Part shown: in pieces, positions 57,658 to 64,000 of the stretch | How the letters are laid out: every line of letters begins with the position of its first letter | Numbering within the stretch: position 1 is the first letter of the stretch | Source of the DNA: Sphingopyxis sp. LK2115 | GTDB lineage: Bacteria > Pseudomonadota > Alphaproteobacteria > Sphingomonadales > Sphingomonadaceae | Direction: 5' to 3' | DNA length: 64,000 bases | Assembly: GCF_014595975.1 (NCBI RefSeq) | Contig: NZ_JABWGQ010000003.1 | Location: forward strand, 1-64,000 | Notes under the pieces: model-generated | The model's input: the letters and a program-made list of their open reading frames with translations, nothing else | What the model was told of the DNA's origin: nothing | Database searches by the model: none | Position numbers and translations under genes: made by a program

Positions 57658-59775
57658 ATGCGCTTGCTCTCTTCCGCCGGTTTCACTTTCGCCCTCATCC
57701 TTTCCGCCCCCGCCTTTGCGCAGGATCGCCCCGCGGACAACGACGACGTGCATACGGGCGAACCGATCATCGTCACCGCCCCCTATGTCCGCAGCCTCGA
57801 CATTCTCGGCAATGTCTCGGTGCTCGAAGGCGACGAGCTGGCACGCGACATCCGCGGGCAGATCGGCGACAGCCTGACACGGCAAGCGGGTGTGTCGGCG
57901 ACCAGTTTCACCCCCGGCGCCTCGCGCCCCGTGCTGCGCGGCTTTTCGGGCGAGCGCGTGCGCGTGCTGACCGATGGCATCGGTTCGATCGACGTGTCGA
58001 ACACCTCGGCCGACCATGCGGTGACGATCGACCCGCTGACCGTCGAGCGCATCGAGATTTTGCGCGGTCCCGCGGTGCTGCTGTTCGGCAGCCAGGCGAT
58101 CGGCGGCGCGGTCAACCTTTTCGACCGCCGGATCCCGCGCAAGGTGCCCGAAGATCATGTCCATATCGACGCGATCGGCGGCTATGCCACCGCCGCCGAC
58201 GACCGCAATGCCGGGGCATCGATCGACGTCGCGCTGTCGCCACAGCTCGTCGCGCATTTCGACGGCAGTTGGCGCAAGACCGGCGATGTGCGGAGCGGCG
58301 GCTTTGTCTATGCCCCCGCATTGCGCGACGAACTGCTCCACCTTGCCGAACATGAAGCCGAAGAAGGTCATGCCGAGGAAGCCGCCGAACTCACCGAACA
58401 GGCGCGCTCGCGCGGCAAGGTCGCCAACACCGGCAGCGAGACCTGGACCGCCGCCGGCGGGCTGTCGCTCATCAACGAGGGCGGACAGCTCGGCATTTCG
58501 GTCAGCTATTTTGATAGCAATTATGGCGTCCCGTCGCGCCCCGGAACCGAGCACCACCACGAAGAGGGTGAAGAAGAGGGCGGTCACGAACATGGCGAAG
58601 GACCGGTGACGATCGGCCTGAAACAATGGCGCGCCGACCTGCGCGGCGAGGTCGAAATGGGCGACGGCTTTTTCGACAAGCTGCGCATCCGCGCGGGCTA
58701 CGCCGATTATGAACATACCGAGTTCGAGGGCGACGAGGTCGGCACCGTCTTCACCAACCGGGGAGTCGAGGGTCGGCTGGAACTGGCGCAGAACGACCAC
58801 GGCGGCTGGCGCGGGGCGAGCGGCGTGCAATATAGCCACCGCGACTTCAACGCGATCGGCGCCGAAGCCTTTGTTCCGCGCAACCTGACCGACCAGTTCG
58901 CGCTGTTCACCTTGCAGGAATGGCAGACGGGTCCACTGGGAATCGAGGCCGCAGCGCGCTTTGAAAGCACCAGCGTGCGTGCACCGACGCTGGGCATCGA
59001 ACGCGATTTCGACACCTTTTCGGGCGCGATCGGCGCCAATTACGAGCTGGCCGAAGGTGTGAAGTTCGGCGTCTCGGTTGCGCGCGCAGTGCGCGCACCG
59101 TCGGCCGAGGAACTTTTTTCGAACGGCCCGCATATCGCAACCCAATCCTTCGAGGTCGGCGACCCGGATCTGAAGCGCGAGGCGAGCTGGGGGGCCGAGG
59201 CGTCGTTCAAGCTGCGCACCGACGGCTTCGCCCTCAGCCTTGCCGCCTATTCCAACTGGTTCGACGATTTCATCTATGCCAATGCGACGGGCGAGGAAGA
59301 GGATGAACTTCCCGTCTTTCAGTATTTCCAGCGCGATGCGCGCGTCTGGGGTTTCGAGGCCGAGGCAAGCGCGCGACTCGCGCAAGTCGGCGGCTTCAAC
59401 ATCGTCGCCGATGCGACCGCCGACATGACGCGCGCAAAGATCAAGGGTGGGCTCGACCAGCACGCCCCGCGCATTCCGCCGCTGCGCCTGCTCGGCGGGC
59501 TGGAGGCGCAGGGCGAGCGGATCGACGCGCGTGCCGAGGTCGAATGGACCGACGACCAGACGCGGATCGCGCCGTTCGAGACGCCGACCAAGGGCTTTAC
59601 GCTGGTCAATGCGTCGATCAGCTGGCGCCCGCTGCCCGACAGCCGCAACCTCACGCTCAGCCTCGCCGCGAACAATATCTTCGACGTCGAGGCGCGGCGC
59701 CACGCCAGCTTCACCAAGGATTTTGTCCCGCTGGCCGGTCGCGACATCCGCATTACCGCACGGGCGAGCTTCTAG
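57658..59775 (+). CDS. TonB-dependent receptor, ZnuD-like (probable zinc uptake)
   Basis: A 705-aa outer-membrane receptor. A signal peptide ends near AFAQD. The plug domain (about 40-160) has GEPIIVTAP, VLRGFSGERVRVLTDG and VERIEILRGPAVLLFGS. A 22-strand-type barrel follows and ends RASF. Two insertions rich in His, Glu and Asp, HLAEHEAEEGHAEE (about 228) and EHHHEEGEEEGGHEHGEG (about 300), resemble the metal-capturing loops of ZnuD. Other TonB receptors lack these, so zinc or a related metal is the likeliest cargo. A Zur-like palindrome lies upstream. Confidence 0.87.
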   Translation: MRLLSSAGFTFALILSAPAFAQDRPADNDDVHTGEPIIVTAPYVRSLDILGNVSVLEGDELARDIRGQIGDSLTRQAGVSATSFTPGASRPVLRGFSGERVRVLTDGIGSIDVSNTSADHAVTIDPLTVERIEILRGPAVLLFGSQAIGGAVNLFDRRIPRKVPEDHVHIDAIGGYATAADDRNAGASIDVALSPQLVAHFDGSWRKTGDVRSGGFVYAPALRDELLHLAEHEAEEGHAEEAAELTEQARSRGKVANTGSETWTAAGGLSLINEGGQLGISVSYFDSNYGVPSRPGTEHHHEEGEEEGGHEHGEGPVTIGLKQWRADLRGEVEMGDGFFDKLRIRAGYADYEHTEFEGDEVGTVFTNRGVEGRLELAQNDHGGWRGASGVQYSHRDFNAIGAEAFVPRNLTDQFALFTLQEWQTGPLGIEAAARFESTSVRAPTLGIERDFDTFSGAIGANYELAEGVKFGVSVARAVRAPSAEELFSNGPHIATQSFEVGDPDLKREASWGAEASFKLRTDGFALSLAAYSNWFDDFIYANATGEEEDELPVFQYFQRDARVWGFEAEASARLAQVGGFNIVADATADMTRAKIKGGLDQHAPRIPPLRLLGGLEAQGERIDARAEVEWTDDQTRIAPFETPTKGFTLVNASISWRPLPDSRNLTLSLAANNIFDVEARRHASFTKDFVPLAGRDIRITARASF

Positions 59776-59798
59776 CGTCTGAACGACCCTGCTTGAAT

Positions 59799-59825
59799 CG
59801 TCATCCCGGCCTTCGCCGGGTGACG
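59799..59825. repeat. REP-like hairpin after the TonB receptor
   Basis: CGTCATCCCGGC-cttc-GCCGGGTGACG, the same element as 26965-26992 but with one A missing from the right arm. It lies between the convergent receptor gene and the secreted-protein gene and could end both transcripts. Confidence 0.65.
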
Positions 59826-59854
59826 ATCATATTTGCCTCAGGCTGTTTGCCCGT

Positions 59855-60394
59855 TCAGAACGGCAACAGTCTGCGCTTGTTCCAGTAAATCGACGTCGCC
59901 GCCGCATAGGCGCCAACCTTTTCCCAGACCGCGCCGTCGACCTTGTCGATGTCGACGCCGGCGTCGATATAGCCCTGGACGATCTTCATGATCTGCTCTT
60001 CGCTCATCTCCGACGACAGGTCGGGATTCGTTCCTTCGGGCCCGAAATCCAGCGCGCGGTCGACGACGCCAGGGGCAAGGTCGAGTCTCGCAATGTCGAC
60101 CGCCAGCCATTCGCGCGCAATACGCGCGAGGCTGTAGTCGAAATAATGCCTCCTCTGTTCGTCGGTGATGCCGTGGCGCGCAACACAGCCGTCGGTGATC
60201 GTCGCCAGTTCCTTGAACATCGCGTCGCGCGAAGCCTCGTCGCCGGCGCCCGCCATTGCCGCGCCCAGCTTCTCCTTTGTTCCCGCGGGCAACGATGCGA
60301 CGACACAGTCGAACTTTTCGCCTTCCTGCGCCGATACGGCATTTGGCAGCGCCGCCCACACAAGCGCGGCGGCCGCGATCCCATATTTCGTCAT
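59855..60394 (-). CDS. Secreted protein of unknown function
   Basis: A 179-aa protein with a clear signal peptide (AAAALVWAALPNAVSAQE, cut near residue 22). The mature part is helical and acidic with two cysteines (FDCVV, DGCVA) that could pair in the periplasm. It contains MSEEQIMKIVQGYIDAGVDIDKVDG. I do not recognise a domain. It starts about 30 bp after fabG on the same strand and may be co-transcribed with it. Confidence 0.75.
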   Translation of the reverse strand: MTKYGIAAAALVWAALPNAVSAQEGEKFDCVVASLPAGTKEKLGAAMAGAGDEASRDAMFKELATITDGCVARHGITDEQRRHYFDYSLARIAREWLAVDIARLDLAPGVVDRALDFGPEGTNPDLSSEMSEEQIMKIVQGYIDAGVDIDKVDGAVWEKVGAYAAATSIYWNKRRLLPF

Positions 60395-60425
60395 CGGCAG
60401 TTCCCTTCGCGATCGGCCGCTGCCG

Positions 60426-61169
60426 TCAGGACAGCATCGCCATGCCGCCGTTTACATGCAAAGTCTGTCCGGTGACATAGGCAGCTTCCTTCGACGCGAG
60501 ATAGACGACCGCAGCGGCGATGTCGCTGCCCTCGCCCATCCGACCCGCAGGGATGCGCTGGTTGAGCGCTTCCTTCTGCGCGTCGGGCAGGTCGTCGGTC
60601 ATTGCCGTGGCGATAAACCCCGGCGCGACACAGTTGGCGGTCACGCCGCGGCTCGCCAATTCCTGCGCCAGCGCCCTGGTCATGCCGGTGACGCCCGCCT
60701 TCGACGCGGCATAATTGGCCTGCCCCGGATTGCCCGTCGCGCCGACGACGCTGGTGATCGAGATGATGCGGCCAAAGCGCGCCTTCATCATCGGCTTGGC
60801 CGCGGCGCGGCACAGCCGGAAATTGGCTTCCAGGTTGATGCGGATGACGTCCATCCACTCTTCGTCTTTCATCCGCATGATCAGATTGTCGCGCGTCACC
60901 CCCGCATTGTTGACAAGGATATCAAGCTTGCCGCCCAGCGCATCGACCGCCGCCGGCACCAGCGCATCGACCGCTTCGGCGTCGCCGAGGTTGCATGGCA
61001 ATGCGACATGATCGCCGCTCAGCGTGGCGCGAAAGGCATTGAGCTTGTCGACATTGGAGCCCGAAACCGCCAACCGCGCCCCCTGCGCGCTGAGCGCCTG
61101 CGCGATGGCGGAACCGATGCCACCGCTGGCACCTGTGACAAGGGCGGTCATACCGGTAAGATCGAACAT
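60426..61169 (-). CDS. fabG: 3-oxoacyl-[ACP] reductase
   Basis: A short-chain dehydrogenase (247 aa) that reduces 3-oxoacyl-ACP with NADPH in fatty-acid elongation. TGASGGIGSAIA is the cofactor loop and VNNAGVTRDNL is the NNAG motif. The Ser-Tyr-Lys triad lies in SVVGATGNPGQANYAASKAG, and HVNGGMAM ends the protein as in FabG. AGGAGACACAG lies before the ATG. fabD follows the same strand upstream, with a decayed element between them. Confidence 0.95.
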   Translation of the reverse strand: MFDLTGMTALVTGASGGIGSAIAQALSAQGARLAVSGSNVDKLNAFRATLSGDHVALPCNLGDAEAVDALVPAAVDALGGKLDILVNNAGVTRDNLIMRMKDEEWMDVIRINLEANFRLCRAAAKPMMKARFGRIISITSVVGATGNPGQANYAASKAGVTGMTRALAQELASRGVTANCVAPGFIATAMTDDLPDAQKEALNQRIPAGRMGEGSDIAAAVVYLASKEAAYVTGQTLHVNGGMAMLS

Positions 61170-61189
61170 CTGTGTCTCCTGTTAAATCC

Positions 61190-61464
61190 GGTTCACGCGG
61201 AGACGCGAAGACGCGGAGGGTTAATGATCATTGACGATGCAGCGAACGCCTTATTTGAGCATCGCGCCGCCGAAGTTGATGAGCAATCCGAACAATTGAT
61301 CGGTGTGAAGCTATCAGGTCCATAACTGTTTGGCATGGGCAGGGTTAAGCCATTTCAAGCAGTCCGGCCCTAAGGTCCGGTGTCGGCGAAGCGACAAGTT
61401 CAACACATCGTCGCTCAGGCCATCGATATCTCGCACGCCCCGCTTCCGCATCTCCGCGTAAACC
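61190..61464. mobile_element. Small inverted-repeat element carrying the GxxExxY remnant
   Basis: The left end GGTTCACGCGGAGACGCGAAG (61190-61210) is matched by the right end read on the other strand, GGTTTACGCGGAGATGCGGAAG (61464-61443), with few differences. Between the ends lies only a decayed GxxExxY gene. Repeats of the CGCGGAGACGCGGAG type are known around genes of this family. The element sits between fabD and fabG, splitting what would otherwise be one unit. Confidence 0.55.
61221..61451 (-). pseudogene. GxxExxY-family protein remnant
   Basis: From ATG 61451 the frame reads RDIDGLSDDVLNLSLRRH then RTLGP, which matches the N terminus of the GxxExxY family. It jumps straight to HAKQLWT and GLLINFGGAMLK, which match the C terminus, and ends GVRCIVNDH. 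The middle 50-60 codons, including the GxxExxY segment itself, are missing, and three in-frame stops interrupt the rest. Intact members are about 125 aa. It is clearly non-functional. Confidence 0.75.
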
Positions 61465-61491
61465 GTTTTCCTGCTCCTCTGCGCGCATATT

Positions 61492-62430
61492 TCAAAGCGC
61501 CTTCAGCAAAGCCTCGATGTCGTCCATCGACATGACGCTCACCGTCTCGACCTCGCCCGACGCGCTGCGTTTGACCATCGGCGACAGCACCTTGCCCCCG
61601 AACTCGACGAACTGGCCGACGCCGATATCCTCCATCGCCGCGACGCTCTCGCGCCAGCGGACGCGGCCGGTGACCTGGCCGACGAGCAGGTCGCGGATCG
61701 TATCGGCGTCGCTCGCCGGGCCGGCGGTGACGTTGGCGACGACAGGCACCAGCGGCGCGGCGGGCGGGTTCGCGCCGAGCGCTTCGGCCATCGCATCGGC
61801 GGCGGGTTGCATCAGCGGACAGTGGAAGGGCGCCGAAACGGGGAGCAGCACGCCGCGCTTGATCCCATAATCCTTGACCATCGCGACCGCACGCTCGACC
61901 GCGCCCCTGTGCCCCGAAATCACCACCTGCGACGGATCATTGTCATTCGCGACGGTACAGACTTCGCCCTCGGCGGCGGCATCGGCAAGTTTCTGCGCTG
62001 TGTCTACGTCAGCGCCGAGCAGCGCGGCCATCGCGCCCACGCCGACGGGCACCGCCGCCTGCATCGCCTGCCCGCGCGTCTTGAGCAGGCGCGCGGTGGT
62101 CGCAAGATCGAACGCCCCCGCAGCGCAGAGCGCGCTATATTCGCCCAGGCTGTGCCCGGCCACATAATCGGCCTTGGCGGCGAGCGTCACGCCGCCCTCC
62201 TTTTCGAGCACGCGCAGCGTCGCGATCGCATTCGCCATGATCGCGGGCTGGGCGTTTTCGGTAAGGGTAAGCTGGTCTTCGGGGCCTTCGCTCATCAGCT
62301 GGAACAGCTTCTGACCAAGTGCGTCGTCGACCTCCTGAAACACCTCGCGCGCGTGGCTCGATGCGTCGGCGAGCGCCTTGCCCATGCCGACCGACTGGCT
62401 GCCCTGACCCGGAAAGATGAATGCGCGCAT
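61492..62430 (-). CDS. fabD: Malonyl-CoA-ACP transacylase
   Basis: A 312-aa acyltransferase that loads malonyl groups on ACP. FPGQGSQSVGMG opens it, the nucleophile serine is in GHSLGEYS, and the catalytic histidine is in APFHCPL. AAGGA lies 10 nt before the ATG. A 31-bp-arm hairpin lies only 17 bp upstream of the start codon. In many bacteria fabD and fabG are adjacent. Here a 322-bp gap holds a decayed element. Confidence 0.95.
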   Translation of the reverse strand: MRAFIFPGQGSQSVGMGKALADASSHAREVFQEVDDALGQKLFQLMSEGPEDQLTLTENAQPAIMANAIATLRVLEKEGGVTLAAKADYVAGHSLGEYSALCAAGAFDLATTARLLKTRGQAMQAAVPVGVGAMAALLGADVDTAQKLADAAAEGEVCTVANDNDPSQVVISGHRGAVERAVAMVKDYGIKRGVLLPVSAPFHCPLMQPAADAMAEALGANPPAAPLVPVVANVTAGPASDADTIRDLLVGQVTGRVRWRESVAAMEDIGVGQFVEFGGKVLSPMVKRSASGEVETVSVMSMDDIEALLKAL

Positions 62431-62446
62431 GACCCTGTTCCTTATC

Positions 62447-62535
62447 GTCGCCCCCGCGAAGGCAGAGGCCGCTGTCGTTTTACATCTGGCTGTCGGCTTG
62501 TCACCGACAACGGCCTCCGCCTTCGCGGGGGCGAC
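62447..62535. repeat. Long inverted repeat between ldc and fabD
   Basis: Two 31-nt arms, 62447-62477 and 62505-62535, are complementary except at two positions, across a 27-nt loop. The arms begin GTCGCCCCCGCGAAGGC. In RNA this gives a very stable stem just before the fabD ribosome site. It lies 20 bp after the carboxypeptidase stop. Confidence 0.75.
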
Positions 62536-62554
62536 CGGCTGGCCGCCTATTCGC

Positions 62555-63382
62555 TCACCCCGCACGATGCAAGCCGAAGGGCACGACCTTGTTCGCCGCA
62601 TCATGCCCGATGTCGGCGCGGCCGAGCCACGGAATGCCCGCGCGCGCGCACCAGCCCTGCGCTATCTCCTCGACCTCCATACCGAAAGGACGGTCATTTT
62701 CGGGAATGTCGCTGACTCGCCCCAGCCGCAGCCCGGCAAGTCCGCGCCGCGCCAGATAGCTTGTCACATGAAACAGCGCACGGTCAAAGGCATAGAGATA
62801 TTCGCTGACCTCCTCGACCAGCAGGACATGCCCCGTCAGATCGGGCTCGAGCGGGGTGCCGAGCAGCATCGACAGCGTCATCAGATTGAACGCCGCATGG
62901 CGCGCGCCATGCTCCAGCCCCGGCTCGCACGCCGCGGGATCGCGCGCCACCAGCCAGTCGAGCGCGCGCGTCACCGCCGCCTCGCCGCCCTCGCGCCGGA
63001 TGTCGGCGACCATCGGCCCGTGCGCGACGTGATCAAAGCCATCGCGATAGAGGCAGGCAAGCAGATTGCCCTGGTCCGAATAGCCAAGAAACGCCTTGCC
63101 CCGCGCGGCATCGGTCATCGCCGCCACCGCCTCTCCGGCGATACGGCACGCGCCATAACCGCCGCGCGCGAACCAGAGCGCGTCGATGTCCGGGCGGTTC
63201 GCCATCTCGACGAGCGCCGCAAAGCGATGCCCGTCCTCGCCCGCGAAATGGCCGTGGATGGCAAAGCATTGCGGATCGAAGACGAGTTCGACATCGGGGT
63301 AGCCGAGCGCCGCGATCGCGCGCACGGCCTCGGCGTCGTCGGGCAGGATCGGGGTCGAGGGGGCGACAATTCCTATGCGCAT
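62555..63382 (-). CDS. LD-carboxypeptidase (S66)
   Basis: A 275-aa serine peptidase of the LdcA family, which trims the terminal D-Ala from tetrapeptides during peptidoglycan recycling. IGIVAPSTPI opens it. RGGYGACRI is followed by the nucleophile serine in GYSDQGNLL, and the Glu and His of the triad lie in LLVEEVSEYLYAFDR and near HDAANKVVPFG. The start is ATG 63382, since the longer reading runs through a repeat. It is divergent from a Mur ligase that may belong to the same recycling path. Confidence 0.85.
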   Translation of the reverse strand: MRIGIVAPSTPILPDDAEAVRAIAALGYPDVELVFDPQCFAIHGHFAGEDGHRFAALVEMANRPDIDALWFARGGYGACRIAGEAVAAMTDAARGKAFLGYSDQGNLLACLYRDGFDHVAHGPMVADIRREGGEAAVTRALDWLVARDPAACEPGLEHGARHAAFNLMTLSMLLGTPLEPDLTGHVLLVEEVSEYLYAFDRALFHVTSYLARRGLAGLRLGRVSDIPENDRPFGMEVEEIAQGWCARAGIPWLGRADIGHDAANKVVPFGLHRAG

Positions 63383-63399
63383 GAAGCGGCCATTGCTTT

Positions 63400-63504
63400 C
63401 CGTTCGTGTCGAGCGAAACCCGTCCTGAGCCCGGCGAAGGATCGAGACACCCCGAAGGCAAGCGCCAAGCCGACGGACATCTCGACTTTGCTCGATGCGA
63501 ACGG
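63400..63504. repeat. Short palindromic intergenic repeat, family 4 copy B
   Basis: It begins CCGTTCGTGTCGAGCGAAAC and ends TTGCTCGATGCGAACGG, which is roughly the reverse complement of its start. Inner parts include CCTGAGCCCGGCGAAGGATC. It shares the CGTTCG..TCGAGCGAA ends with 41756-41838 and separates the divergent ldc and Mur ligase genes. Confidence 0.6.
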
Positions 63505-63522
63505 GGAAAGGGTGCGTCGCCC

Positions 63523-64000
63523 ATGGTTGCAAACCCTTTGCCAAGCCCATATCGCGCCGCGATGGCCGAAAACAAATCCTATTTCTTCTGCGGCATCGGC
63601 GGGTCGGGCATGTCGCCGCTGGCGATGATCGTCGCGGCGCGCGGCGCCAGTGTCTCCGGGTCGGATCGCAGCCGCGATCAGGGCCGGTCGGCGGACAAGT
63701 TCGACTGGATCGAAAGCCGCGGCATCGCCCTTTTTCCGCAGGACGGCAGCGGCGTTGCGGACGGCCAGATTCTCGTCGCGTCGGCGGCGGTCGAGGACAG
63801 CGTGCCCGACGTCGCCGCCGCCAATGCGCTCGGCCTTGCCCGCATGACGCGCGCGGACCTGAACGCCGCGCTGTTCAACGCCGCGGACAAGGGCATCGGC
63901 GTCGGCGGGACGAGCGGCAAGTCGACCGTCACCGGCATGATCGGCTGGATCCTCCACCGCGCGGGTCGCCAGCCGACGGTGATGAACGGCGCGGTGATGC
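63523..64000 (+). CDS. Mur ligase family protein (Mpl/MurC-like), cut by window end
   Basis: Only the N-terminal 159 residues are present. [16 protein letters not shown] is the MurC/Mpl UDP-binding start, and the ATP P-loop is [13 protein letters not shown] near residue 125. It differs clearly from the dcw murC (41858-43288). The context, beside an LD-carboxypeptidase, favours a recycling ligase such as Mpl, which joins recovered tripeptide to UDP-MurNAc. ATG 63523 and ATG 63562 are in frame. I prefer 63523, since AAAGGG lies ahead of it. Confidence 0.75.
   Translation, partial: MVANPLPSPYRAAMAENKSYFFCGIGGSGMSPLAMIVAARGASVSGSDRSRDQGRSADKFDWIESRGIALFPQDGSGVADGQILVASAAVEDSVPDVAAANALGLARMTRADLNAALFNAADKGIGVGGTSGKSTVTGMIGWILHRAGRQPTVMNGAVM

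Overview
The window is GC-rich, densely coded and reads as alphaproteobacterial chromosome, most likely Sphingomonadales (Sphingopyxis-like). That placement is inferred from the order of the division and cell wall (dcw) cluster, the split glycine decarboxylase with a tandem glycine riboswitch, the many fatty-acyl-CoA ligase genes, the TonB-dependent receptor and several families of short palindromic repeats. No rRNA, CRISPR array, complete insertion sequence or prophage is visible. The one tRNA is tRNA-Trp(CCA).

Layout. 0.1-2.7 kb (minus): pepA-holC-ndk, divergent from lptD (plus, 2.8-5.1 kb). 5.3-21 kb is a metabolic island. It holds a CoA ligase; an alpha/beta hydrolase that has lost its nucleophile serine; an overlapping operon of ligase, hydrolase, small-molecule kinase, divergent enolase-family protein and 2-hydroxyacid dehydrogenase; two MarR-type regulators; an NADPH-dependent FMN reductase; leuD-like and leuC-like genes in convergent units; and an acyl-CoA dehydrogenase paired with a second kinase (an ACAD10/11-like module). 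Palindromes around TTAGTATACTAA lie in front of most of these units, so the island looks like one regulon. 21-26 kb: two drug/metabolite-type permeases around tRNA-Trp, a GST and a third CoA ligase. 25.9-32.6 kb: the glycine cleavage operon gcvT-gcvH-(glycosyltransferase-like)-gcvPA-gcvPB behind the riboswitch, followed by a DUF4281 membrane protein and a DUF938 methyltransferase-like protein. 32.6-36.1 kb: an NAD(P)-binding protein, dGTPase and a TPR/SPOR protein. 36.1-54.7 kb: the dcw cluster, read mraZ-rsmH-ftsL-ftsI-murE-murF-mraY-murD-ftsW-murG-murC-murB-ddl-ftsQ-ftsA-ftsZ on the minus strand, almost every junction overlapping. 54.9-57.5 kb: cysK with two membrane protein genes. 57.7-59.8 kb: a His-rich ZnuD-like TonB receptor. 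59.9-62.4 kb: a secreted protein, fabG, a decayed GxxExxY gene inside a small inverted-repeat element, and fabD. 62.6-64 kb: an LD-carboxypeptidase divergent from a second Mur ligase cut by the window end.

How it fits together. Most of the right half makes or recycles peptidoglycan and drives septation. The left half encodes a regulated catabolic route whose enzyme types (CoA ligase, kinase, enolase fold, aconitase fold, dehydrogenases) suggest breakdown of a hydroxylated or branched carboxylic acid. The substrate cannot be read from sequence, and this island is the best candidate for an undescribed system here.
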